A DNA stretch of 64,000 bases from Mycobacterium sp. MBM (GTDB lineage Bacteria > Actinomycetota > Actinomycetes > Mycobacteriales > Mycobacteriaceae): positions 1 to 64,000 of the forward strand of contig JAKJHY010000002.1 in NCBI GenBank assembly GCA_021648845.1, in the 5' to 3' direction. The first letter of the stretch is position 1; each line of letters begins with the position of its first letter. Below the pieces are notes generated by a model. It made no database searches. It was not told where the DNA came from and saw only the letters and a program-made list of their open reading frames with translations. Below, one piece after another: positions 45,165-55,000 of the stretch. The position numbers were made by a program, and so were the translations under genes.

Positions 45165-45313
45165 AGGGTGGCCAGTCTATTGGTCCGCTCCGACAGTTCC
45201 GGGCGTGTCGCGGCACGTGTCTTGTCCGCCGGCGCGCCCCACTGCCACAGCCCCGGTGTGACCCCGTGACCGTAGGTCTCAAATAACCGGCCGCGGCTGT
45301 ATCGTATGACTCC

Positions 45314-46246
45314 GTGATCGAGCTCAATAACGTCGCCAAGACCTTCGGCGGCGGCGTGCCCGCCCTGCGCGACGTGAGCTTTTCGGTTCCCACCGGTTCG
45401 GTGTGTGCGTTGCTGGGACACAATGGCGCGGGTAAGACGACGACGGTCAAGATCCTCTCGACCTTGCTCACGCCCAGCTCCGGCCAGGCGATCGTCGCCG
45501 GCTACGACGTGGCGCGCGAACCCGCCAAGGTGCGCCGCAACATCGGCGTCACCGGACAGGACGCCGCCCTGGATCCGCGGCTGACCGGTCGCGAGAACCT
45601 CGTGCTGTTCGGCCGGCTGCGCGGGCTGCGCCGCGCCGAGGCACGCGCCCGCGCCGAAGAACTGATCGCCCAGTTCGATATGGGCCACGCGGCCGACCGC
45701 CAGGTCAACGGGTACTCCGGCGGGATGCGTCGGCGCATCGACATCGCGGTGTCCCTGGTCATCCTGCCCAAGGTGCTCTTCCTCGACGAGCCGACCACCG
45801 GCCTGGACCCGCGCAGCCGCCGCGATGTCTGGAATCTGGTGGCCGCGATGAAGGCTCAGGACATCACCGTGCTGCTGACGACCCAGTATCTCGAGGAAGC
45901 CGATATCCTCAGCGATTCCATCGTCATCCTCAACGCCGGGCAGATCGTCGCCCAGGGCACCGCCGACGAGCTCAAACGCCAGACCGGGTCCAGCTACTGC
46001 GAGATGACCCCGTTGAACCCCGATGACCTGCCCAGGATCGCCGCCGCGCTGTCCGATTTCGACGAGGTCGAGGTCGACACCGATGCCACGACGGTGGCGG
46101 TGCCCGCACCCAAGGGCGTCGCGACGCTGACCGAGGTGTTCCGGCGGATGGATGAGATCGGCGTCGAACTCATCGACATCTCGTTGCGTCGGCCGTCCCT
46201 GGATGAGGTGTTCTTGCACCTCACCTCCCCGGTCACCGCGACGTGA
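45314..46246 (+). CDS. DrrA-like ABC-2 exporter ATPase
   Basis: 310 residues. Walker A GHNGAGKTTT near 35-44, signature YSGGMRRR, Walker B VLFLDEPTTGLDP, switch His replaced by Gln in LLTTQYLEEAD as in the DrrA group, and the long C-terminal domain after residue 220 typical of that group. Family members move lipids, glycolipids or antibiotics outward. GTG 45314 has TATCGT 8 nt upstream; overlap (GTGA) with the next gene. Pairs with the two permeases that follow. Confidence 0.93.
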   Translation: MIELNNVAKTFGGGVPALRDVSFSVPTGSVCALLGHNGAGKTTTVKILSTLLTPSSGQAIVAGYDVAREPAKVRRNIGVTGQDAALDPRLTGRENLVLFGRLRGLRRAEARARAEELIAQFDMGHAADRQVNGYSGGMRRRIDIAVSLVILPKVLFLDEPTTGLDPRSRRDVWNLVAAMKAQDITVLLTTQYLEEADILSDSIVILNAGQIVAQGTADELKRQTGSSYCEMTPLNPDDLPRIAAALSDFDEVEVDTDATTVAVPAPKGVATLTEVFRRMDEIGVELIDISLRRPSLDEVFLHLTSPVTAT

Positions 46247-46980
46247 CCGCGGTTGCGATCCTCGCGGCCCGCGTGCTGCGCAAGGGCCGCGTGGACCTGG
46301 TCTTCGCCGCGCTGGTACCGATCGCCGGCCTGATCGGTCTGACGTTCCTGCTGCGCGACATCATCTCCACCGGAGAGATGAGCTACGCGCAGTATGTGCT
46401 GCCCGCCATCGTCGTCCAGGCGATGCTGTTCGGCGCGCTGACCACCACCGACCGCGCGGCCTGGGAGAAGGCCAGCGGGATCGGCGCGCGGATGCGCACC
46501 CTGCCCATCTCGCCCTATGCGCCGCTGATGGCCCGGATGACCTACTGCCTGGTGCGCGGGGTGCTGGCGCTGGCCGCCTCCTTCCTGGCGGCGTATCTGT
46601 TCGGGTTCCGGCTCGACAGCGGATTCGGCTACGCGGTGGCCTTCGTGGCGATGGCTCTGGTGCTGACGCTGGCGCTGTCGCTGGGAGCCGACGCCACCGG
46701 GAGCAAGGCCGGCCGCACCGAGGTGGCCAGCCAACTGCTGTTGGTCCCCCAGTTGCTGCTGGTGCTGCTGTCGACCGGCATCGCACCGCTGGACGCCTTC
46801 CCGACCTGGCTGGCTCCGTTCGTGAAGTACCAGCCGATCTCCCAGATCACCGAGACCCTGCGCGGATTCACCAGCGGCCACATCGTGACGGGCAACCTGA
46901 TCGCCAGCCTGGCGTGGTGCATCGGGTTGCTGGTGGTCTTCGGCACGATCGCCATCCGGATGCAGGGGCGCCGCTCATGA
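46243..46980 (+). CDS. ABC-2 type permease, first subunit (DrrB-like)
   Basis: 245 residues with six hydrophobic segments. It reads as an ABC-2 membrane protein: PAIVVQAMLFGALTTTDRAAWEK, IGARMRTLPISPYAPLMAR, and the conserved FVKYQPISQITETLRGF near the end. GTG start overlaps the ATPase stop, and its own stop overlaps the next gene as ATGA, so all three are one translational unit. Substrate unknown. Confidence 0.9.
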   Translation: MTAVAILAARVLRKGRVDLVFAALVPIAGLIGLTFLLRDIISTGEMSYAQYVLPAIVVQAMLFGALTTTDRAAWEKASGIGARMRTLPISPYAPLMARMTYCLVRGVLALAASFLAAYLFGFRLDSGFGYAVAFVAMALVLTLALSLGADATGSKAGRTEVASQLLLVPQLLLVLLSTGIAPLDAFPTWLAPFVKYQPISQITETLRGFTSGHIVTGNLIASLAWCIGLLVVFGTIAIRMQGRRS

Positions 46981-47771
46981 CCACGAACTCACAACACGAG
47001 CGCTCGCTGCTCTCGGAAAGCTGGATCTTCGCCGGCCGATTGTTCATCCAATGGCGCCGCTACCCGATGGTGCCGCTGCAGGCGCTGCTCTTCCCCACCG
47101 GCCTGCTGATCATCTACGGCCTGCTGGTCGGCAAGTCGATGACCAGGATCACCGGTAACAGCGGCATCGACCTGCTGATCCCGGTGTGCGCCCTGGCCGG
47201 CGCGATGTCCGCGGCGGTCGGTGCCGGCCTGGTCGTGCCGTACGACCGGGACAGTGGCCTGCTCACCCGGTTGTGGATCATGCCGGTGCATCGCACCGCA
47301 CCGCTGACCGGTGCGCTGCTGGCCGAGGCGGTGCGCACCCTCGCCGGCACGGCGTTGGTGGTGGTGACCGCCTACGCCATGGGCTTTCAGTTCGAGCGCG
47401 GTTTGCTCGGAATGGCCGTCTATCTGCTGATCCCGGTCATCGTGGTCATCGTCTTCGCCACCATCGTCATCACCCTGGCGCTGCGGCCGCAGGGCCGGAT
47501 CATCCTCACCTGGACCCAGAGCGGCTGCATGGGGCTGGCCTTCGCCACGCTGATCCCGGTGGACCGCATCCCGGCGGTGCTGCGCCCGCTGGCGCAGTAC
47601 CAGCCGATCGCACCACCGGCGGCCGCCATGCGGGCGCTGTCCTCGGGCGGGGATCTACTACAGCCGCTGCTGCTGACGGCGCTGTGGGCGGTGGTGCTCG
47701 GCGCACTGTTCGTCCCCGCCACCGTGCGCGGGTACCGGGCAGCGGTCGAAGGCGGCAAGCTCGACGGCTGA
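46977..47771 (+). CDS. ABC-2 type permease, second subunit (DrrC-like)
   Basis: 264 residues from ATG 46977. Starts with a hydrophilic 20 residues, then MVPLQALLFPTGLLIIYGLL and further membrane segments; the ABC-2 core is LTRLWIMPVHRTAPLTGALLAEAVRTLAG and ALAQYQPIAPPAAAMRAL. Homologous in plan to the preceding permease (same motif order), so the two likely form a heterodimer over one ATPase. Ends 5 bp from a convergent GT2 gene. Confidence 0.9.
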   Translation: MTTNSQHERSLLSESWIFAGRLFIQWRRYPMVPLQALLFPTGLLIIYGLLVGKSMTRITGNSGIDLLIPVCALAGAMSAAVGAGLVVPYDRDSGLLTRLWIMPVHRTAPLTGALLAEAVRTLAGTALVVVTAYAMGFQFERGLLGMAVYLLIPVIVVIVFATIVITLALRPQGRIILTWTQSGCMGLAFATLIPVDRIPAVLRPLAQYQPIAPPAAAMRALSSGGDLLQPLLLTALWAVVLGALFVPATVRGYRAAVEGGKLDG

Positions 47772-47776
47772 CCGGG

Positions 47777-48709
47777 CTAGCCGGAATCCGGGTCCGGGGT
47801 GATCTCGAAGCGGGCCGGCATCTCGAACTCCCCGCGCTTCAGCCACGCCGAGACGAACCCGTACTGGAACGCCAGACCGACCACCGCGTTGGCCGCCAGT
47901 TCGCCGACGGGTCGCCGCATTTCGGCGCGCAGCGTCGCCCATGCCTCGACCGGCGACAGCTTGGCCGCCGGGCCGGATTCATCGCCGGAATGCTCGTGGC
48001 GGTGGGCCCACCGCAGGTAGGCGTTGCTGTGCCCGTACCGCTTCCACTGACTGCCCATATCCCGCATCGAGGCCCGCGGCTCCCACTCCATGAGCACCCG
48101 GGTGTCGGTGGCGATCGTGGCGTCGGTCTGCTCCTGGATGCGCCAGCAGATGTCGAGGTCGCCGCCGCCGCGCATGGCCCGGAATCCCCCGACCTTCGCG
48201 AAGGCGATCCGGTCGATACCGAGGTTGGCGGTGGGATAGTAGTCGGGTTTGGGTGGCACCATCCCGATGGTGGCCTTCATCGCCCCGCCACCCCGCGGCA
48301 GCATGAACGGTTGCATCTTGGCCGCCATCCGGGCCGCCAGCGTCGGGCCGGATACGGTGCGAACGTTGGTGCACGACAACGCGACTCCCGGTCGGCTCTG
48401 CAGCGCCCGGTGCGCGTCGAGCAGCCCCGGCAGCGGTCGGCAGCGACCGTCGATGAACAACAGGATGTCCGCCACGGATGAGCTCGCGGCCAGCTGCCGG
48501 GCATAGTAGGGCCCCCGGCTGTCGGTCACCGTCACCACGTGAGCGCCCAATGCGCGGGCCACCGCCGCGGTCTCGTCGGTGGAGGCATCGTCGACCACGG
48601 TGACCCGGTCACCGTCGGACAGCTGGTGCAGCAACGGCTGCAGCAGCTTCGGTAGATGGTCGGCCATGTCCCGCACCGGGATGATGACCTCGATGGTCTG
48701 CCCCGCCAT
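47777..48709 (-). CDS. Family 2 glycosyltransferase
   Basis: 310 residues, GT-A fold. N-terminal VEVIIPV-type strand (EVIIPVRDMADHLPKLL), VVDDASTDET, RGPYYARQ, the metal motif DGRCRP around residue 90 and GGDLDICWRIQEQT, the acceptor acid region. The C-terminal part has a possible membrane-associated stretch near residue 285 (AVVGLAFQYGFVS). Lies 3 bp after ugd on the same strand, so it may use a sugar nucleotide derived from UDP-glucuronate, but that is inference. Confidence 0.9.
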   Translation of the reverse strand: MAGQTIEVIIPVRDMADHLPKLLQPLLHQLSDGDRVTVVDDASTDETAAVARALGAHVVTVTDSRGPYYARQLAASSSVADILLFIDGRCRPLPGLLDAHRALQSRPGVALSCTNVRTVSGPTLAARMAAKMQPFMLPRGGGAMKATIGMVPPKPDYYPTANLGIDRIAFAKVGGFRAMRGGGDLDICWRIQEQTDATIATDTRVLMEWEPRASMRDMGSQWKRYGHSNAYLRWAHRHEHSGDESGPAAKLSPVEAWATLRAEMRRPVGELAANAVVGLAFQYGFVSAWLKRGEFEMPARFEITPDPDSG

Positions 48710-48712
48710 CGA

Positions 48713-50035
48713 TCAGCCGTTCAGTCCGCCGCGGCCCAGGCTGTACACCTGCCATCCGGCGCCGGTCCAGTAGTCGCGGTCGATCGCATTGCGGGTGTCG
48801 AGCAGGCGTGCCTCCTTGACGATCGAGCGCAACGAGGCCGGGTCGATGGCGCAGTACTCGTCCCATTCGGTCGCCAGCACGATCAGATCGGCATTGCGGC
48901 AGGCCTCTTCGGCGCTGCCGAAGTACCCGAGCGTCGGGAACCGGGCCTTGGCGTTCTCGATGGCCTTGGGATCGTGAACCCGCACGTCGGCGCCCTTGAG
49001 GTGCATGGCCGCGGCCACGTTCAGCGCAGGCGAATCCCGGACGTCATCGCTGTTGGGCTTGAACGCCGCGCCCAGCACCGCGATGCTCTTGCCGAGGAAT
49101 TCGCCACCGACGACGGCGCGCGCCACCGCGACGGCCTTCTCCCGTCGGCGCAGGTTGATCTTGTCGACCTCGTGCAGGAACCGCAGCGCATCCGAAGCGC
49201 CCAGCTCACCGGCCCGGGCGCTGAACGCACGGATGTCCTTGGGCAGGCACCCGCCACCGAAACCCAGGCCCGCGTTGAGGAATCGTTTCCCGATCCGGTC
49301 GTCGTAGCCCAGTGCGCGACTGAGCGTCACGACGTCGGCGTCGACGATCTCGCATACCTCGGCCATCGCGTTGATGAACGAGATCTTGGTGGCCAGAAAC
49401 GCATTGGCGGCCACCTTCACCAGTTCGGAGGTCGGCAGGTCCGCGGTCAGGTGTGGCGTTCCGGCCTCGATGATCGAGCCGTACACCTCCTGCAGGGTTT
49501 TCTCGGCGTATTCGGAGGTGACACCGAAGACCAGCCGGTCCGGCGCCAAGGTGTCCTCGATCGCCTTGCCCTCCCGGAGGAACTCCGGATTCCAGGCGAC
49601 CTCGAGGCGGTGCTGTGACGCGGTGTCGGCCACCTCGGCGGCCAGCCGCTGCGCGGTACCGACCGGGACCGTCGACTTCCCGACGATGAGGCCGTCGCAG
49701 TCGGCATGGGCGGCAACGGAGTGGAACGCGCTGTCGACATAGGCGATGTTGGCGGCGTCGGAGCCGGCCAGCTGTGGTGTGCCAACGCACACGAAGTGCA
49801 CGGATGCCCCCGAGACGGCCTCCTGCACGGATTGGGTGAACCGGAGCCGGCCGGTGGCGAGCACGTCGGCGAGCAGCTCGTCGAAGCCCGGCTCGTAGAA
49901 CGGTGAGGCGCCGGTGGACAGGGTGGCGATCTTGGCGGAATCGGTGTCGTAGGCGACGACCTCATGCCCGATCTGGGCCATACAGGCGGCGTGCACTGCG
50001 CCGAGGTAGCCCGTGCCGATCACACTCATTTTCAT
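48713..50035 (-). CDS. ugd: UDP-glucose 6-dehydrogenase
   Basis: Oxidises UDP-glucose to UDP-glucuronate, NAD-dependent. 440 residues. Rossmann motif IGTGYLGAVHAACMA at the N terminus, NPEFLREGKAI, active-site Cys near residue 263 in GFGGGCLPKD, and the C-terminal AFKPNSDDVRDSPALN. ATG 50035 with TGGAG upstream. Heads a two-gene unit with the GT2 gene; the 897-bp region upstream carries its promoter but no obvious gene. Confidence 0.96.
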   Translation of the reverse strand: MKMSVIGTGYLGAVHAACMAQIGHEVVAYDTDSAKIATLSTGASPFYEPGFDELLADVLATGRLRFTQSVQEAVSGASVHFVCVGTPQLAGSDAANIAYVDSAFHSVAAHADCDGLIVGKSTVPVGTAQRLAAEVADTASQHRLEVAWNPEFLREGKAIEDTLAPDRLVFGVTSEYAEKTLQEVYGSIIEAGTPHLTADLPTSELVKVAANAFLATKISFINAMAEVCEIVDADVVTLSRALGYDDRIGKRFLNAGLGFGGGCLPKDIRAFSARAGELGASDALRFLHEVDKINLRRREKAVAVARAVVGGEFLGKSIAVLGAAFKPNSDDVRDSPALNVAAAMHLKGADVRVHDPKAIENAKARFPTLGYFGSAEEACRNADLIVLATEWDEYCAIDPASLRSIVKEARLLDTRNAIDRDYWTGAGWQVYSLGRGGLNG

Positions 50036-50932
50036 CTGACTGAACTCCAGGCTCTCGCTGTCCGGGACATGCTCGCGGCGAATGACCGATGCAGGGAAGA
50101 TCGGTGCTCGGCCGCGGTGTCGTTCGCGACCGGATCATGTCTGCCCGCCAAGAATCTCTCCTTGCCTAAGAGGTGCCTGCTACGCACGGAGCCCCACGTC
50201 CGGCGGGCCTGCTGGAGACGCCGAGCCATCGACGCTAAGTACATCACATCGCGCCTTCGGCGTCGGCCTGGTGAACACCGCCGTGATGCCGCACAGCAGC
50301 GAACCCTATCGGAATGGACGCCGCGGCGGCATCTCGTGCACATCCTCACACGCCGGCCGCCGAGAATCTTCCGCTCGCAAACATTGGACGATTCCTCGAC
50401 GCGGAGATGGCTAACCGGGCCAGCGTGCACGGCAGCTTACATCAGACACGCTCTGCCATCTTTATCCCCGGCGTTGTGTGCACATCGGTCGCCCCGCAGC
50501 ACGATCGCCGTCCGGTTGCCGGGCTCGGCCACCCGCAAAATGGCGATCTCGTCAAAAATCGGGCCGCTCGGCACCTGCCCGCCCTACCAGAACCCGCTGG
50601 TAGCGATACGCAAACTTGGCGAAACATACTGTCAAAAAACGACTTTGATCGCCTGAGCCGACACCTTCGACACACCGAACCCGCACACCTGCGGTCCGGC
50701 CCGGCGCCGCGGCGCCACCCAGTGGCCACGCGCACGCCTTTTGCCCGAGCCTGCCCGCAGCACCCGAGAACCGGACCGCCAGCGCAGCACCGTCGCACCT
50801 GCGCACATCGCTCGCCGACCGGAAGTGCCGCCCGCACAGCAAATCTGACCCGGCGGTGCATGCCCGGCCAAAGTCGATGAAGTTGCGCGCACGGCCGTCA
50901 TTACAGCAAAATCCGCGGTAATCTTGCCCGCC
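50036..50932. other. 897-bp divergent intergenic region, no convincing gene
   Basis: The longest gene-free stretch of the window. Open frames on both strands lack G/C bias at third positions, are rich in Arg/Cys/Ser and show no motif. Base composition looks lower in GC than the neighbours (the part near 50590-50650 contains runs such as CAAAAAACGACTTTG). Lower GC in a mycobacterium suggests Lsr2 binding or regulatory DNA, possibly from transfer. It holds the promoter of ugd (right to left) and of the GT gene: TAATCT at 50919-50924, 8 nt before the ATG. Confidence 0.6.
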
Positions 50933-52054
50933 ATGGCCCGCTCACCCGGTCGCGCCACCCACACACCACCGGCACCGCCCGTCGGCCTGGCCGGCACCGG
51001 CGCGCCAGCGGGTCACACCGCCGCCACCGTGCAGGTCCTCGAATGGCCACGCTGGTTGACCACCAACTACCTGCCGAAGATCGTCGACGGCCTGCGTGCC
51101 GACGGCGTCACCGTGATCACGCCGCACCTGTTGGCGACCGGGTCGGCGCGGCTGCAGACCGGCGACTGGCTGCACCTGCACTGGCCCACCGAGTCGCTCA
51201 CCCACCGAGCGCGCTGGGTTTACCTCGCTCGTGCCTCGGCATTTCATCACCAACTCCGCCGGCTCAAGCAACGCGGGGTCCGGATCGCCTGGACCGCACA
51301 CAATCTCGTCCCCCACGACGACCCGCACCCCGACCTCGGCCGTCGGTTCCGCGCGGAACTTCTCGCCCTGGTGGACCATGTCTTCATCCACTTTCCCGGC
51401 GCGCAGGCCACACTCGCCGCGGAATTCGGCTACACCGGCCCGTGCACGGTCACCCATCACCCGCACTACGTCGACCGGCACCCGGTGCCACCCGCCCGGG
51501 CAGCGGCGCGCACCGAGCTCGGCCTGCCCACAGCGGCCTTCGTCGCACTGTCCTTCGGAAAGATCAGGCCCTACAAGGGAACCGCCGACATCATCGAGGC
51601 CTTCCGGCAGATCGCCGGCCGCGACGACCGCCTGCTGATCGCCGGCAGCCCCGAAGGCGACGTCGGCGAGACCCTTCGGACGGCACAGCAGGATCATCGG
51701 ATCATCGTGCACGACAGGCGAATTCCCGATGACGAGGTACCGACCTATTTCGCTGCCGCCGACACCGCGGTCATCTCACACCACGCCTTCTTCACCTCGG
51801 GCAGCGCCATGCTCGCACTCAGCATGGGATGCCCGCTTGTCGGACCGGCCGTCCATCACCTCGCCGATCTGGCCGGCGGTCAGCGGCTGGTCCCGATCGG
51901 GCCCGGGGTCGACGGATTGGCCCGCGGACTGGACCTGGCGCGCGCCCAGTCGCCCCGAGTAGATCGACAGTCGTTGCGGGACTGGGCCCAAGCGCACGGC
52001 ACCTGGCGTGACGCCACTGCGGCAACGGCGGCCGTGTTCCGCAGCCCGCCCTGA
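50933..52054 (+). CDS. GT-B glycosyltransferase (GT4-like)
   Basis: 373 residues from ATG 50933, preceded by TAATCT at 50919-50924; a TTG at 50924 gives a longer frame but is less likely. GT-B features: N-terminal EWPRWLTTNYLPKIVDGL, LHLHWPTE, then the C-terminal sugar-nucleotide half starting FGKIRPYKGTADIIEAFRQ and ending FTSGSAMLALSMGCPLVGPAV. The usual GT4 EX7E motif is not obvious. No signal peptide. Probably adds a sugar to an envelope glycan or lipid; donor unknown. Confidence 0.8.
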   Translation: MARSPGRATHTPPAPPVGLAGTGAPAGHTAATVQVLEWPRWLTTNYLPKIVDGLRADGVTVITPHLLATGSARLQTGDWLHLHWPTESLTHRARWVYLARASAFHHQLRRLKQRGVRIAWTAHNLVPHDDPHPDLGRRFRAELLALVDHVFIHFPGAQATLAAEFGYTGPCTVTHHPHYVDRHPVPPARAAARTELGLPTAAFVALSFGKIRPYKGTADIIEAFRQIAGRDDRLLIAGSPEGDVGETLRTAQQDHRIIVHDRRIPDDEVPTYFAAADTAVISHHAFFTSGSAMLALSMGCPLVGPAVHHLADLAGGQRLVPIGPGVDGLARGLDLARAQSPRVDRQSLRDWAQAHGTWRDATAATAAVFRSPP

Positions 52055-52067
52055 TACCGCGCCCTCG

Positions 52068-55000
52068 TCAGCGGGTGCGCCAGGCGGCATTCACCATGGA
52101 GGCCTTCGCCACGGCGACACCGTAACCCACGTCGGTGTCATCGTCGGCGGGGTCGTCGTCGAGCGGGAATGTCATCGGCTTCGGCCCGGCCGGCACCGGT
52201 TCGCGTCGCAGCATCGGGATGCGCTGCTTCAACTCACTGGGCACCGTGGACGGCCACCAGTTCTTCTCCCCCAGCAGCACCGCGATCGCGGGCACCGTGA
52301 TGGTGCGCACCACGAAGGTGTCCAGCAGCAGGCCGACCCCGATGATGAAGCCGAGCTGGACGATGGCGGCGATATGACTGACCGTCATGGCCAGCATGGA
52401 AGCCGCGAAGATGAGGCCGGCCGAGGTGATCACGCCACCGGTGGCACCGATGGTGCGGATCACCGCCACCTTCGTCCCACGGTGCGCCTCCTCCCGGATC
52501 CGGGAGATCAGCAGCAGGTTGTAGTCAGCGCCGACGGCCACCAGAACCAGGAAGGTGAAGCCCGGCGTGTTCCAGAAAATGGGCTGGTCGAGGATGATCT
52601 GGAAGAACACCACCGCGATACCCAGCGCGGACATGTAGGACAGCACCACCGAGAGCACCAGATAGATCGGGGCGACGATCGCCCGCAGCAGCAGAGCCAG
52701 GATCAGGAACACCACGATCAGGGTCACGATCACGATGTAGCGGATGTCGCCGTTGTAGTAGTTGCGGATCTCGCTCTGGTACACGCTGGTGCCCACCATG
52801 GCGATATCGGCGTCGGCGAGGGTGGTGTTGGGCATCGCGCTGCGCGCCGCGGCGATGATGTCGTCGACCTGATCCATGGCGTCCGCGCCGAACGGGTCGT
52901 GCGCGGTCTGCACCATGTAGCGCGCGGTGTGACCGTCCGGGGAGATGAACAGTCCCGCGGCCTTCTCGAACTCGGGCCGGGTCAGGATCTGCGGTGGGAT
53001 GTAGAACCCGGACATCGACGGATCCGAGGCATCGCGCTTCATCGCCAGCAGGAAGTCCGACGCCTGGCTGAGGCCGCCACCCATCTGCCGGGTCTGGTCG
53101 ACCAGCAGCTGAACACCCTGTGCCAGCGCCTCACTGGAGTCGGCGAGCGTGTTCACACCCGTGAGCAGCTCGTCCATCTGTTGCTCGACGTCGCTCGGAC
53201 TCTCCAAGCCCAGCTGATCGGCCGCACCCAGCGCCTGCTCCAGGTTGTTGGTGACCCCACCGACCGACTGCTGCAGGCTGTCCCCCTCGCGGGTGGTCTC
53301 CATCTGTTTGGACAGTTCGTAGAGCTGCTGAATGGTGCCGTCGTCGTAGGCGGTGACGATGCGTTTCATATCGATGCGCACCGCGTTGCAGGCCGGGTCC
53401 AGCGTGCATATCGGGCTGTTGTCCAGCAACGCCACCATCGGCGCCATCCAGGTGTAGTTGAGCACCACCTGCTCCAGCCCGACGCCCATCGAGCGGCCCA
53501 GTTTGCGCATCACCGTCACCATCGTCGCGCCGGCGTTGATGTCCTTCAGCGTTGCGGCGCCGCCGTACTCGTTCTCGATCTCGACCAGCGATTTCAGGAT
53601 GGTGCGCACCGAGGGGGCCGCGGCCACCACCTGGTCGCGGATCTTGTCGAGCGCCGCGGCCAGCGTGTGTGCACCCTCGGACAGCTGGGTGAGCCGGGAG
53701 TCGTTCTCGTCGATCAGGTGCGTGGCCTCACCCAGCTTGTCGCCCACCTCACCGGCCTGGTGGGTGGCGCGGGCCTCGGTCAGCATCTCCCCGTTGGGCC
53801 GCGTGATGCCGCGGACCGCGGCGATATCGGGCAGCTGGCTGATCCGCATGGCCATCTGCTCCATATCCGCCAGCGAGCGCGGGGACCGCAGGTCCTGGGT
53901 GTCGGAGTGCACCACGATGAACTGCTGGATGGATGCGCTGGCCGGGAAGTGCGCATTCATCGTCTGATAGGAGTTGTTGCTGTCGGACTCGGTGGGCAGG
54001 TTCTTGCGGTCGTCATAGTTGAAGTCGACCAGCAAGGCGCAGCCGGCGAGCGTGACCAGGATGACCAGGCTGACGATCAGGTTGAGCTTGGGTTTGCGGA
54101 CAATGCTGACGCCCATCCGCCGCCACATCGGACCGGTGATGTCCTTGCGCGGATTCACCCAGCCCCGGCGGCCGGCCAGCGTGATGAACGCCGGCAGCAG
54201 CGTGATGGACCCGAGGAAACCGATGAAGATGGTCGCCGCGAGCGCGGGCCCCACACTGGAGAAGACGCTGAGCGTGGCGAACGACAGCGCCGAGAAGGTG
54301 ATGGCGACCGTGCCCGCCGAACCGGCGATCACCTCGCCGATCGTGACCATGGCGCCGACGATGGCCTCGTCGGTGGGCACTCCTTTTCGGATGTACTCCT
54401 GATATCGGCTGAAATAGAACACCGCATAGTCGACGCCGGCACCCAGCATCATGCCGGTGATCAGCACGATCGTCTGCGGCGCCAAACCCAGCCCGAGCAG
54501 GCCCAGACCGGCCACCACCTGCTGCGCGACGGCAAGCGAGATGCCGATGCTCAGCAGCGGGATCACCATCGCGACGAGGTTGCGGTAGACGATGATCAAG
54601 ATCAGCAGCACGGTGACGACGGTGGAGATCTCGATCAGGTGCTGATCGCGCAGCGCGATCTCGGTGACGTCCTCCATCGTCGCCGCCGCACCGACGATGC
54701 TCGGCGTCAGCGTGGTACCGGCGGTGGTGTCGTTGATGATCTTGACCGCGTCGCGGTAGGCGGCCTGACCGACGCCGGTACCCATCGTGCCGTTGAGGCT
54801 GACGGGCAGGTTCCAGGCCTTCCCGTCTTTGCTCGACATCGCAGGCCGGATTTCCTTGATGCTGACGAAGTCCTGCATCGAGACGACGATGTCGGTGCGC
54901 GCGCGCAGGTTCTCGACGATCTTGCGGTAGGTGGCCTCGTCGGCGTCGGTCAATCCGTTCTCGTTGACCAGGATGACCGCGATGAGGTTGGTCGCATCGG

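Noticed and set aside
50442..50861. Open frames of 100-230 codons in the ugd/GT-B gap
   Set aside because: Their products are rich in Arg, Cys and Ser with no domain, lack the G/C third-position bias of true genes, and have no credible ribosome site.
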